Assembly (NCBI GenBank): GCA_011037195.1
Contig: JAAEAF010002732.1
Location: forward strand, 1-64,000
DNA: 64,000 bases
Direction of reading: 5' to 3'
Source: Triatoma infestans
Taxonomy: Eukaryota; Arthropoda; Insecta; Hemiptera; Reduviidae
Shown: positions 1 through 8,429 of the stretch, in pieces
Numbering within the stretch: position 1 is the stretch's first letter
Layout: every line of letters begins with the position of its first letter
Program-made: the position numbers and the translations under genes
The notes under the pieces: model-generated
What the model was told of the DNA's origin: nothing
The model's database searches: none
The model's input: the letters and a program-made list of their open reading frames with translations, nothing else

Positions 1-364
1 TAAGTTTAATAGAAGGCTTAACTGCAGCGTCAGCTCCGAATAAGGAATCATTATCACTTCTACTTCTATGCAATATTAGTTCATGTTTCCCTTGTAGAAT
101 TATTTTGTTATAATCTTCAAAGAAGCCCATAACTGTGTCCAATGGAATGCAGCAGTCAAAATTACCATCATCATCAGTAAGCTTGACTTCTGTATTAGGA
201 GGCATCCAACCAGCTATTTCTAATGCTTTAACTTTATCATTGTTAAAAGATACATATCCTTTAAGAGTGCTGACAATTCCTGGATTACGGACATGGTCAA
301 CTAAAACTCCATTTAACTGATATTTGATTTCATCAAAGAGATACATGAAAGCATTCCTCACTAA
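1..364 (-). pseudogene. Polinton major capsid protein, internal fragment
   Basis: An open minus-strand frame from about 364 runs off the left edge of the window. It encodes a stretch with YLFDEIKY near its start, then STLKGYVSF, then HELILHRSR. I recognise these as landmarks of the double jelly-roll major capsid protein of Polinton/Maverick elements, which would build the virion shell. The amino-terminal part, expected to be many tens of residues, is absent: a stop lies just upstream in this frame, and the preceding DNA belongs to the neighbouring capsid-associated gene. The two genes therefore appear fused by a deletion around 360-375. The rest of the gene lies outside the window. Identification is by motif recognition only. 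Confidence 0.7.
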
Positions 365-806
365 CCGCAATTGTATTTACACCATGAATTTTTACAAGCT
401 CATCTGATTTATGAGTAATGTTTGCCTCCAACACTTTATGTTGAGTAAATCCTAGTAAAGGACCAATTGAATACTCTTTGTTGAAATCAACAGGTTGTGT
501 ACACTTGAACTCAATTTTCAAAGTATTAACATTTCCTTTCATTTTAATTGAATCAGGTGATTCCATGTTTCTTTTTAGGCAATCTGCTATAGCTTCAACC
601 TCATAGTTCCCAGTAGGAATACTAATCACTCTGTCACCATAATAAAATTTATTGTTTACATTTTCAATAATATTTGGAATTGAGTTATAAGATTGGAAGC
701 TAAGTAAGCCAATCTTATAATCAGCTCCGTCCAATAAACTAATTGGTGGAAATATATCAGCGCTAAGGATGCTGGATGTACCTGTTAAGGTAAAAGTGTA
801 AGACAT
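333..806 (-). pseudogene. Polinton capsid-associated protein (penton/fibre-like), 3' truncated
   Basis: A 157-residue open frame starts at the ATG at 806 and begins MSYTFTLTGTSS. It is rich in beta-strand-like segments and has the Tyr-Asn-Ser-Ile-Pro-Asn motif near residue 45. Proteins with this start and motif recur in insect and cnidarian Polintons beside the major capsid gene and are thought to be minor virion components. The exact role, penton or fibre base, is my inference. The last dozen or so residues overlap the major capsid fragment in another frame and do not look native, so the true carboxyl end seems deleted. The gene follows the protease gene by 21 bases on the same strand, as in a capsid gene cluster. 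Confidence 0.5.
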
Positions 807-827
807 GACTAATGTTCATAAACTTTG

Positions 828-1142
828 TTATGCATTATTATAGAGAAATTCTAAACATAAATGTCCACAGTAAGGCGTATTCCAGTCTTGATATCTTTCA
901 CGATTGTACATGATTTCACAGTTGTTAAAATAACTTAATATTTCTAATGGTGGTCTAAGATTCCCAAATGGATCAAAATACATAACCTGATTACCTTTTT
1001 TAATATGCGCTACCCAGTGAGTTCCAACATTGTACGCTGAATCTAGATTTACAACAGCACATTCTTCAGCTTTAGGAAATTTTGGTAGCGTGTCACGCAT
1101 ATATACACCCCTAAAGTGTGGAACATTTTTAGCATATTTCAT
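828..1142 (-). CDS. Polinton adenain-like cysteine protease
   Basis: This 104-residue protein has the layout of the adenovirus-type maturation protease (C5/Ulp1-like fold) encoded by Polintons, which processes capsid precursors. Visible catalytic residues are His42 in the segment GTHWVAHI, Asp57 in MYFDPFG, the oxyanion-hole Gln85 in RYQDWN, and nucleophile Cys92 in PYCGHLC. Order and spacing match the family. The frame is open from ATG to stop and the length is near the compact end for Polinton proteases. It lies between the minor capsid gene (36-base gap) and the capsid-associated gene (21-base gap), all on the minus strand. It is one of only a few genes in the element without a visible lesion. 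Confidence 0.85.
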   Translation of the reverse strand: MKYAKNVPHFRGVYMRDTLPKFPKAEECAVVNLDSAYNVGTHWVAHIKKGNQVMYFDPFGNLRPPLEILSYFNNCEIMYNRERYQDWNTPYCGHLCLEFLYNNA

Positions 1143-1178
1143 GAATTCTATGTTTGTGAGGGCTCTGTTAGGAAGTAG

Positions 1179-1916
1179 TCATTTTTTTCTAATGTAAAGG
1201 CCATATCCTTTTTTATATGGTTTAAGATAAAATCCTTGACCAATTTGCTGCTCTTCCATTTTTCTATTATGTCTTCTCATTTCTTCTAACTGATCCCTTG
1301 CAACTTGGGTGTCCTTTACTGCCTTTGCTATTGCTGATGCTCCACCAGCTAAACTTCCTAATGCAGATAATCCCGCAAATAATGGGACTATAAACGGAAG
1401 AATTCCCCCAGTTCTTGGTATTGGTAAAACTCTCGGTATTTTCGATGGTTTTGAATTTTTTAAATAAATTTTTGCCTTTCTTAGAGCCTTCTTTGATGCA
1501 CCACTAATCGATAAAGGTGAAGTCACACGTGCTGCTTTTATAACATCTTTAATAGTTTTTTTTACCTTTTTCCCCCCACCACCCGATTTCACTTTAGCTT
1601 TCATTGCGTTTGTAACTGCCCAGGCTGATGCCTTCTCACCAAAAGATGCGTCACTAGCCTTTGTTCTTTGCCAAGCTTTATCAGCGAGTATAAGGTCAGC
1701 CTTATGCCGTGAATCTAGATCTCTGTGTTGAGAGTATGCAATGTCGTGTTCCCTACAGGCTTCGTCCAAAGGATTAACGCCTCTATCACCTCGTTTTAAT
1801 CTTTATTGTAATTTAGTTCCTGGACCGCAAAACCTATAACCGGGTATGTGCACTTCAAAAGGGAGTTTGTTAATCACTGAATTTATAAGACCTCTTCCAA
1901 CAGTTTTTCTTCTCAT
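1179..1916 (-). pseudogene. Polinton minor capsid protein with phospholipase A2-like domain, one in-frame stop
   Basis: Reading from the ATG at 1916, the frame carries a parvovirus/Polinton-type phospholipase A2 signature: a Cys-Gly-Pro-Gly calcium-loop motif around residue 33 and an Asp-Glu-Ala-Cys-Arg-Glu-His-Asp active-site helix beginning at 1769. A TAA at 1803-1805 interrupts the frame between the two motifs. Downstream are a basic linker with GGGGKK, a hydrophobic glycine/alanine segment around SALGSLAGGASA, a charged helix, and a carboxyl end with GYGLYIRKK. The hydrophobic segment and basic tail recall membrane-active minor capsid proteins. Such domains are thought to help particles breach membranes. 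Apart from the single stop the gene looks whole, so loss of function may be recent or the stop may be an assembly error. Confidence 0.75.
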
Positions 1917-1978
1917 AATGATGGTATTAGTGGGATCTGAAACTATATATATATATACATCACACCCCCTTACCAAAT
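1917..1978. promoter_or_regulatory. divergent spacer with TATA-like run
   Basis: Only 62 bases separate the ATG of the minus-strand minor capsid gene from the ATG of the plus-strand ATPase gene. The spacer contains an alternating TATATATATATA run at 1944-1957, a plausible shared core promoter. Transcription start sites cannot be seen. Confidence 0.4.
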
Positions 1979-2641
1979 ATGCGTTTAGAGAAGCAAAACG
2001 AAAGTTTACCTATCTGCAATCTCCTGAATAATTCAATTGATGACCATGTGAAAATTAATCGTCATGGAGCATTACTGCCTGATAATATCCGAGCACTTAT
2101 TTGCGGAAGTTCAGGCTCTGGTAAAACCAATCTTATGGCTTGTTTGCTTTTACAACCAAATGGGCTGAAATTCACACACATATACATATGCAGTCAGTCG
2201 CTTCAACAAGAGAAATATTTATATTTAGAAGAGATTTTTAAACTAGTTCCAGAAATAGGATTCCATACAGTAAACACCAATCAACAAATAATTACTCCTG
2301 ATAACGCAGAACCAAACTCTATCATAGTATTTGATGATATTTCAATGGATGAGCAGGAAAATATTAGGAAATATTTTAGTATGGGCCGTCACAAGAACAT
2401 TGACTGCTTCTATCTTTGCCAAAGTTATGCCAGGATTCCTAAACATCTTATTCGTGACAACGCCAATTTTATCTTATTGTTCAAACAGGATGATTTAAAT
2501 TTAAAACATGTTTACAGCGATCATGTAAGTTCTCCCAACGTACCATTTGGTAAATTTAAACAAATGTGTTATATATGCTGGGAGGAACCGCAAGGATTTA
2601 TAACTCTGGACAAAACAAGAGATTCTAACAATGGTAGTTAG
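1979..2641 (+). CDS. Polinton FtsK/HerA-type DNA-packaging ATPase
   Basis: This intact 220-residue frame has a Walker A motif (GSSGSGKTN, around residue 41) and a Walker B motif (SIIVFDDI, around residue 117), followed by an arginine-rich GRHKNIDCFYLCQS segment. This is the arrangement of the A32/FtsK-HerA packaging ATPase of Polintons, which would drive DNA into the capsid. The length fits the compact Polinton version. It is the first gene of the plus-strand group, and the next reading frame begins within a few bases of its stop. No frameshift or stop is visible. The alternative of another P-loop ATPase is unlikely given the neighbouring capsid and integrase genes. Confidence 0.85.
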   Translation: MRLEKQNESLPICNLLNNSIDDHVKINRHGALLPDNIRALICGSSGSGKTNLMACLLLQPNGLKFTHIYICSQSLQQEKYLYLEEIFKLVPEIGFHTVNTNQQIITPDNAEPNSIIVFDDISMDEQENIRKYFSMGRHKNIDCFYLCQSYARIPKHLIRDNANFILLFKQDDLNLKHVYSDHVSSPNVPFGKFKQMCYICWEEPQGFITLDKTRDSNNGS

Positions 2642-3297
2642 AATGGATAGAGCCATATTTACTGAAAATAATAAGTGCCGATCCTAGAGATTTTGATGAT
2701 AGATATAGAATTAGAATCCTACCAAAAGGTGGGATGACCATTGGAAATGCTCAGGTAACCATAGATGGTGATGATATTAATGTAAATGGAAAATGGTATG
2801 AAGGTACACCAGGTTTGTTACAATTGTTATTTTTAAAACAACCGACAGAATATTCAGAAAATGATTTAGACAGTTATAAAGACATTTTAATTAGAAGTAA
2901 TGCGCATAAGCGACAGTTTAGTGAAGAAAAAGGGATGATTTCCAGCAGAGGATGGAAATACAGAAATATCATCGCTCCTCTTTTCAAGCCCCCCTCCAAA
3001 TCACCGGAACAAATTTCAATACAAACTAGGTATACTCCACCAGCAACTGCTTCTAACAGACAAACACCTCTGACTTTGGTTGCAACAAGACCTGGTAAAT
3101 ACCCGCTAAGATCGAGGGAAACAATTGGTAAAGGCATGTGGGAAGGTCAAAGTATTTATGAATATTGAGATGATCCCAACGAACTGGTAGATCGACTTAG
3201 GCTACTATATGCTTCAACCAGAGCAGGTCATACAGGACATGAAAATGAAATTCAATCTGTAATTGAAGAGCTGAGAGAGGCTAATATTATTTATTAA
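2638..3297 (+). pseudogene. Polinton accessory protein (DUF8207-like), in-frame TGA
   Basis: The open frame has a likely ATG at 2734 but remains open and protein-like upstream to about 2638. The core reads GTPGLLQLLF, then a Tyr-Lys-Asp-Ile-Leu-Ile segment, then SRGWKYRNIIAPLF. I associate this pattern with a conserved Polinton protein of unknown function (DUF8207-like). A TGA at 3166-3168 interrupts the frame, but coding-like sequence (arginine-, glutamate- and leucine-rich helix) continues in the same frame to a TAA at 3295-3297, so the stop is probably a nonsense mutation. The gene sits directly after the packaging ATPase, suggesting a virion or DNA-handling role, but no catalytic motif is visible. 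Confidence 0.55.
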
Positions 3298-3350
3298 ACT
3301 GGTAAGGTATGGGGAATTGTTCATTGCTAGCTTAACCACCACAGAATAAC

Positions 3351-3786
3351 ATGCCTGTTGACAAGTTTGGTAGATCATTACCCCAAATCAAGAAAGTATT
3401 TCATGCAAGTGATGATGAAGATGGTGATTATATTGATTTTGAAAATAAACGTTTAGTGGGTAGTGAGTGATCCTTTAAGTGGTTTCGATGCTGTAAATAG
3501 GAGATATCTGGAAAAGTATGTTACTACAAAAAATGAATTTATTACTAAAACCTACTTGGAAAGTTATATAGATCAATTAAATTTGGTAAGCAAGTTATAC
3601 CTTCAGAACTATCTAGATCAACATTTCATAACAAAAAATTATCTTTTTCAAACATATGATCAGGCTAGAAAACTAGTGACTCAGAATTATGTAAATCGTT
3701 TATTTGAAACAATAAAAAACAGACTGAGTGCATTGAATCCGAATATTCCTTTAACAGCCCATCAATTTAAAACAATTTTCGATTAA
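3351..3786 (+). pseudogene. Polinton small repetitive (fibre/coiled) protein, frameshifted
   Basis: Two overlapping open frames, 3351-3470 (39 residues, starting MPVDKFGRS) and 3463-3786 (107 residues), appear to be one gene split by a single-base frameshift near 3459-3466. The second part has a Phe-Asp-Ala-Val-Asn-Arg-Arg-Tyr element followed by repeated Thr-Lys-x-Tyr-Leu and Tyr-Leu-x-x-Tyr-(Ile/Leu)-Asp-Gln units about 18-20 residues apart. Such tandem repeats resemble trimeric stalk or neck segments of fibre-like proteins. Polintons commonly carry a gene starting like this one. Function is inferred as a virion surface or adaptor component; no enzyme motif is present. Confidence 0.5.
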
Positions 3787-3842
3787 GTTTTCAAGGGTTG
3801 TGGTTAAATATAAGATTTAATCTTTAGAAATAAAGATCAGAT

Positions 3843-4780
3843 GTGAGAGATTCTGTAAAGGATAAAGTACCAAAAACTATGTCCTTCAAGGAGGCTGTAG
3901 TTGCTGAACTTCATAGGCCAGCACGTTCACGCTACCCTCGAAGACGTACATTGCTCAAAGGTGTTGATGACTTATGGCAGGCAGATTTAATGGAAATGAT
4001 ACCATATGCTCGCCAAAATAATGGTTACAAATACATATAGCAGTGATTGATTGTTTTTCAAAATACGCCTGGGTGAAACCTGTTAAATCCAAAGGCGCTC
4101 AAGATATCACTCAAGCTATGGAAAGTATTTTTAATTCCGCTGGAAGAGTACCAAAAAATATTCAGACAGATAATGGGAAAGAATTCTACAATGTTTCCTT
4201 CAAGAAGTTCATGAAAAAGCACAACATAAATCACTACAGTACTTACAGTCAAATTAAAAGTTCAATTGTTGAAAGATTTAATAGAACTTTAAATCTATGA
4301 TGTATCAATTGTTTAGTCTTCAAGGTAGCTACAATTATACAAAACATTTATCAGATCTCATAAATAGCTATAACAACAAAGTACACCGTACGGTGGGTAT
4401 GGCACCATCAGAAGTAAATTCTGATAACGAAGAATTCTTACTAGCAAATGTTACTCTTCCAAAGTAAAACGAAAAGATAAACAGCGATTTAATAAAGGTG
4501 ACTATGTACGAATTTCGAAAAGAAGAACTCTATTTAGCAGAGGATATACACCCAATTGGAGTACTGAAATATTTAAAATTAAGAATGTTCGCAACACAAT
4601 TCCATATACTTACTTGTTGGAAGATTTGACAGGACAGCCCATTCAGGGTGCATTTTATACTCAGAAGCTGCAGAAAACTAAATATAAAGATGTATATCTT
4701 GTAGAAAAAATACTGAGACGTAAAAGTAATAAGCTGTATGTAAAGTGGTTAGGTTTAACAAACCTTCATGGATAATGTAA
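3843..4780 (+). pseudogene. Polinton retroviral-type integrase with C-terminal chromodomain, several frameshifts
   Basis: The region encodes a DDE integrase in pieces. The first aspartate is in DDLWQADLMEM (about 3975), the second in IQTDNGKEF (about 4175), and the glutamate in VERFNRT (about 4275). Downstream come a KGDYVRI segment (about 4497) and a chromodomain around 4690-4780 (VEKILRRKSNKLYVKW). The reading frame changes near 4036, 4290, 4465 and 4755, so the protein cannot be made as it stands. Polinton integrases insert the linear element into host DNA, and the chromodomain is a known feature of this class. The first exon-like part lacks an obvious zinc-binding domain. The gene lies at the end of the plus-strand gene group. 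Confidence 0.8.
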
Positions 4781-4904
4781 AAGATTTAGTAGCTTAATAA
4801 AGTTCATATAAATTAAGTATTTTCTTTTCATTTTTTATTAACCTCTTACGTTGATGCCAATTCAGGAAAATAAATGAAACAATCTATTTTAAAATAAAAT
4901 TTAT

Positions 4905-5381
4905 TCAGCAGTTGTTACATTTTTTGTTAAAAAAATCACAGTTCAATAATTTGTTTAAATAACTGAATTGTTTATTAACATCTTCAAATACACTAACTAG
5001 TTTAAAATATTCATTTCTTAATAAATTGATCTTCGGAGGCTGATATTTGAGATCTTCAAGCCATGATGGTTTCCCCTGGATAACCATAGTTTTATGGGTG
5101 AAGCTCTCAAAGAAAACTGATGAATGCTTCAATTGAATATCGGACATAGGGGATCCGTATTTTTTACCAAAGAAATCATCACATATTTGCTTGCTAGCTT
5201 GGAGAATTGCCCAATCTTCATCATTTAAATAGATAACTGATTTTTTTGTTTTTAATGCTATAAGTGGTTCACCTTCTTCAGAAAGACCTGTCACTAATTG
5301 TTTTGAATTGATGGTGTTGAGCGAGAAGCTGGTTGTAAGCTGCAATCTTATATCACTTGCCATCTTGAGATATGACCACAA
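4905..5381 (-). CDS. uncharacterised Polinton-linked protein
   Basis: This 158-residue open frame on the minus strand faces the integrase gene. I do not recognise it with confidence. It has a beta-hairpin-like start (IRLQLTTSF), a central LKTKKSVIYLNDEDWAIL segment and a cysteine-containing tail. The central part loosely recalls small single-stranded-DNA-binding or PC4-like folds, but no catalytic residues stand out. Its position beside the integrase and next to a second small minus-strand gene suggests an element-encoded accessory or replication protein. The start used here is the first in-frame ATG; an internal ATG six codons later would also serve. Confidence 0.45.
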   Translation of the reverse strand: MWSYLKMASDIRLQLTTSFSLNTINSKQLVTGLSEEGEPLIALKTKKSVIYLNDEDWAILQASKQICDDFFGKKYGSPMSDIQLKHSSVFFESFTHKTMVIQGKPSWLEDLKYQPPKINLLRNEYFKLVSVFEDVNKQFSYLNKLLNCDFFNKKCNNC

Positions 5382-5427
5382 ACTGGGAAGTCACATTACT
5401 TCTCATCAACTACATTTACCTCCCCCA

Positions 5428-5712
5428 CTACACTTTGTTTGAACAGCTCTGGGCTAAAAAAGCAATGTTTGAACATGGACATGTATCAGGTCCAACCTTC
5501 TGTTTTGGATTTGACCAAACACAATTAATATAATGTTCATTAGCTGCCTTAACAGTATATTCTTCAGAATACCTTTCTAAAGATTTTAAGTCATTGTATA
5601 GATTGGTATAACTTCGTACTAAATCCAAATCGGTGAGCTTGATGGTTGGGTATGTTGAAGCAAACCTAATATAATTATCACTTGCTGATATCTCTTTCCG
5701 CTCTACCGCCAT
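5428..5712 (-). CDS. uncharacterised Polinton-linked protein, small
   Basis: This 94-residue open frame lies 46 bases upstream of the preceding minus-strand gene. It is rich in charged residues and tyrosines, with a Cys-Pro-Cys pair and two further cysteines near the end. I do not recognise the family. The position at the inner end of the coding block suggests it belongs to the same Polinton. Loss of the carboxyl end by frameshift cannot be excluded. Confidence 0.4.
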   Translation of the reverse strand: MAVERKEISASDNYIRFASTYPTIKLTDLDLVRSYTNLYNDLKSLERYSEEYTVKAANEHYINCVWSNPKQKVGPDTCPCSNIAFLAQSCSNKV

Positions 5713-6597
5713 TTCACTAACTGAGCTTCTTTAAAGGTGGTACATTTTTATATAGCACTAATACCAGTTTTTCAACCCCACTTACATATTATTCGATGGA
5801 AAGATTTCAAAATGTTATGAAACATTTATTAATTGCATCCAAATAAAAATATCTTGAGTGAGTCTACATAACACATAGTAAAAAATAAAAACATTTATTG
5901 AATCTGAATTCAATTAAAAATTTCATATTTTTTATTAAGACTGCAATATAATAGAAGGAGCTGGTTGAATTTGTTTGTCAGTCAAAATCGCTGCTAAATA
6001 GAGGGGATGATGGCTAGACCTAGTTTTTGAAAAGTGGTCCAGAACGTACAACCATATTAAATGGTTTGAACAAAAAATTTTCTAAGTGTAAAAGGTCGAC
6101 CACTATACTACTAGCGCACTGATACTAAAATTTTGTTAAGTGTTTAACTAAATGAACCTAACTAATGGACTTAGTTTTTGAAAAGTGGCCCAGAACGTAC
6201 AACCATATTAAATGATTTGGACTTAGTTTTTGAAAAGTGGCCCAGAACGTACAACTTTCTACTACTCCGGAAGTTCCACTTTATGTGCAGTGGAACAGAT
6301 TTTTAAAAATTTATTTCATTAACTAATTTCGGGTGTCTAGTAAAAAATGTATTCATTAGTATTCACAACTAACATTTGTTGAGTCACTCATTGATAAAAC
6401 AATTTATATTTGCAAATTTAAACCAATCTAAACGTAAATAAAAACGCACTTCTTTTCATTCTTGTGTGACTTTTATTACATAGATAATTTTATTTAGTAC
6501 ATTAATTTTTTCTGTTGAATTATTTTATTGCATGAACATAGTGATTAGTTTATTTTAATGTATGTAGCGCAGTCCACAACGTATTGAAAGAGTTGTT
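5713..6597. other. non-coding interval with three copies of a 52-bp repeat
   Basis: No gene is visible. A unit beginning GACTTAGTTTTTGAAAAGTG and continuing to a GTACAACCATATTAAATG segment occurs at about 6017 (slightly diverged), 6168 and 6220. The last two are tandem with a 52-bp period and the first is separated by about 100 bases. The remainder is A+T-rich and featureless. It could be the terminal region of the Polinton or flanking DNA; I saw no terminal inverted repeat to decide. Confidence 0.5.
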
Positions 6598-6770
6598 TGT
6601 ACTTGGTTCCCCAGAGCTGGAAAGCATCAGAGATATTTTTTCGTGATAGCCTGTATTTTTGTAAAAGACCTCGAATGGTTTCGGGCGTTCGCCTATTATC
6701 TGGATGTTTTGTCAAAACAGTGTGATAACACAGACTTGCACAGAGCAAATTGAGTTTGTTCGCTATTGAA
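6598..6770 (-). mobile_element. single foldback-element arm with decayed hammerhead
   Basis: This is one diverged arm of the dispersed foldback family seen complete at 14724, 48193 and 54313. The landmark TTCCCCAGAGCTGGAAAGCA is at its left end and a CACAGACTTGCACAGAGCAA segment at its right. On the minus strand, 6669-6706 aligns base for base with the 38-nt hammerhead core: GAAA and the stem II bases are kept, but the CTGANGA box reads CAGATAA and the cleavage triplet is altered, so the ribozyme should be dead. Confidence 0.6.
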
Positions 6771-6774
6771 GGAG

Positions 6775-6920
6775 TATCTATATATAATGACGGAAATCTG
6801 TGCGAGATTCCATAAAAAAATTCAATAAAAATCTAGTTTCTCTCAACAACATAAAAAAAGGACACGAACTAATTATTAATGCAATTAAACAAATAAATTA
6901 TTGAAAGTAGATACGTTATA
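6775..6920. repeat. dispersed repeat Z
   Basis: This stretch of about 145 bases is shared with 48850-48995. Shared landmarks are AATCTAGTTTCTC and GCAATTAAACAAATAAATTA. No coding content or terminal structure is visible. Confidence 0.55.
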
Positions 6921-7094
6921 TATTTTATCAATTTTTTTTCGTCCCACTAGTATGTAGATCAAAATAAAAAATGGCGGCGGATTTTTTATTTCCGCCTAAT
7001 TCAACTTGATTATTTGGATTTTTTTTTATAAACGATTTTTATTGCACAATTTGATAATTTATAAAATACCTACGTATGGAAAATTAGTAAAAAA

Positions 7095-7470
7095 CTGCGA
7101 CCTTACTTACTGGTTTTTCACTTTTTTGCAATGTTCTCGAAAATGGCTCAAACGGTTTTCTTTAAACATTGTCTACCAACTGCACATACCAAGTTGAACA
7201 ATTTCTATTTGTAAAATTTCTCCGGAAAAATTCATTAAAGGGCACCTACGGTGGAGGGGGTGGGTGAGTTGTCCTCTAAAGTGCTATTTCAGTTTATTAC
7301 ACAATTCTGCCATCTAAATAATATTAATTATAATTAAATATGTTGTTAAAATTCCGAGTTTGAAGAAGATTAGAAGACCGGAAGTGCGTTTTTACTGAAT
7401 TGAATTTTTCTGTTTTCTGATATTTTCTCGAAAACGGCTCGAACGATTTTCTTTAGACTAAGATAAGTAA
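7095..7470 (-). repeat. dispersed repeat X, partial copy
   Basis: This partial copy of repeat X is on the minus strand relative to the copy at 46184-47141. It contains the recognisable CTCGAAAATGGCTCAAACGG, AAAGGGCACCTACGGTGGAG and ACCGGAAGTGCG landmarks. It is broken on the right by a small inverted-repeat insertion at 7473. Confidence 0.6.
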
Positions 7471-7472
7471 AC

Positions 7473-7585
7473 AACCAATCACAATGTAGAAGTGAAGGTG
7501 TCAAATGTGGGAGTGCAATTTAGGCCAATCAAATATTTTGACCATGATCACATTTGACACCTTCAATTCTGCACTGTGTTTGGCT
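7473..7585. mobile_element. small MITE-like inverted repeat element
   Basis: The two halves are imperfect inverted repeats: a perfect 16-bp pair, GAAGGTGTCAAATGTG at 7494-7509 and its complement at 7549-7564, extends outward with mismatches for about 20 more bases on each side. The centre is about 39 bases. It interrupts a copy of repeat X, which suggests an insertion. Confidence 0.45.
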
Positions 7586-7754
7586 AATTATTTCTATGAA
7601 AAATCTCCTCTAGAATTTTTTTGCTAATTTTTCCGCCCTAGGTATTCTATAAATTATCAAATTATGCAATAAAAGTTTTTATACAAAAATGCAAAATTCG
7701 AGATATTTCTAACATAATATTACTTTTTCATATAATAATTAATGTGAGCTATAA

Positions 7755-7955
7755 AGACAAAGGAAAAGAGAATTAGGCAGAAATGATCCAATGATAGTCC
7801 GCCATTTTGTAGTTGGCCGTTTATGCTAGTGGAGCAAAATAAAACTGATGTTAAACACCCATAAAAATTCCTCAAAGGAATTCATAATATTTAGTTAAAA
7901 ATTTTCTTTGACCTGACATTTGTAGCTATTCATTATATTGTCCTTCATTTTTACT
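7755..7955. repeat. dispersed repeat Y
   Basis: About 200 bases are shared with 48625-48835. Landmarks are TGATGTTAAACA, TTTCTTTGACCTG and TATTCATTATATTGTCCTT. It is non-coding and abuts an X end at its right side. Confidence 0.55.
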
Positions 7956-8105
7956 TTTTTTACTGCTAGTAAGATGAAGTATTATAATCGTGTTAAATTT
8001 TCGATACGAGTTTTTCCCGGAAATATCCGTTTTGAGGTCCCCTGAGTCCGGAAATGGGTTTTTAGATGGTCTGAGTGTGTGTGTATATGTGTTTTTTGTG
8101 CAATT
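7955..8105 (-). repeat. dispersed repeat X, terminal fragment with end hairpin
   Basis: This holds the hairpin-bearing end of X (around TTACTGCTAGTAAGATGAAG), then GATACGAGTTTTTCCCGGAA and GAGGTCCCCTGAGTCCG, and stops in a TG-rich run. It is about 150 bases long and minus relative to the reference copy. Confidence 0.6.
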
Positions 8106-8323
8106 ATCAGCATGCTCCATGTTTAATATTACATGCTAAAGCTTACAAATTACTATTTTTAAAATGCTATGAATTATATCAGCGAAAATAAAATACTTTT
8201 AGCAGATGACTGATTAACTTTATAACAATTTATCGAAATCAATTGTTTTCACATAATTGAGAAATATATGACACAGATTATTATTCAGTAGTTCTAACTT
8301 TGGAGGGGGCCGGTTAACACTTC

Positions 8324-8429
8324 TCAATACAACTTTTTCATGAAAGAAGCCCTTTCTCTCTCAAACGCACATTCAAAAAGTGTATGATGCCAACTTTGAC
8401 AGGAAAAGAAATCACATGCGCATGATGAG
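8324..8429 (-). pseudogene. R1-like element C, extreme 3' coding part
   Basis: The minus strand encodes the last part of a non-LTR ORF2. A Cys-x-Cys, then His-His-Thr-Leu-Phe-Glu-Cys zinc-finger-like block is followed by a basic helix, and it ends at the TGA at 8324-8326. It continues the frame interrupted at 9491 by the Jockey-like insertion. The sequence at 8421-8429 is the left copy of the target-site duplication. Confidence 0.7.

Noticed and set aside
5713..6545. Polinton DNA polymerase B
   Set aside because: No frame with polymerase motifs is present here or elsewhere in the window.
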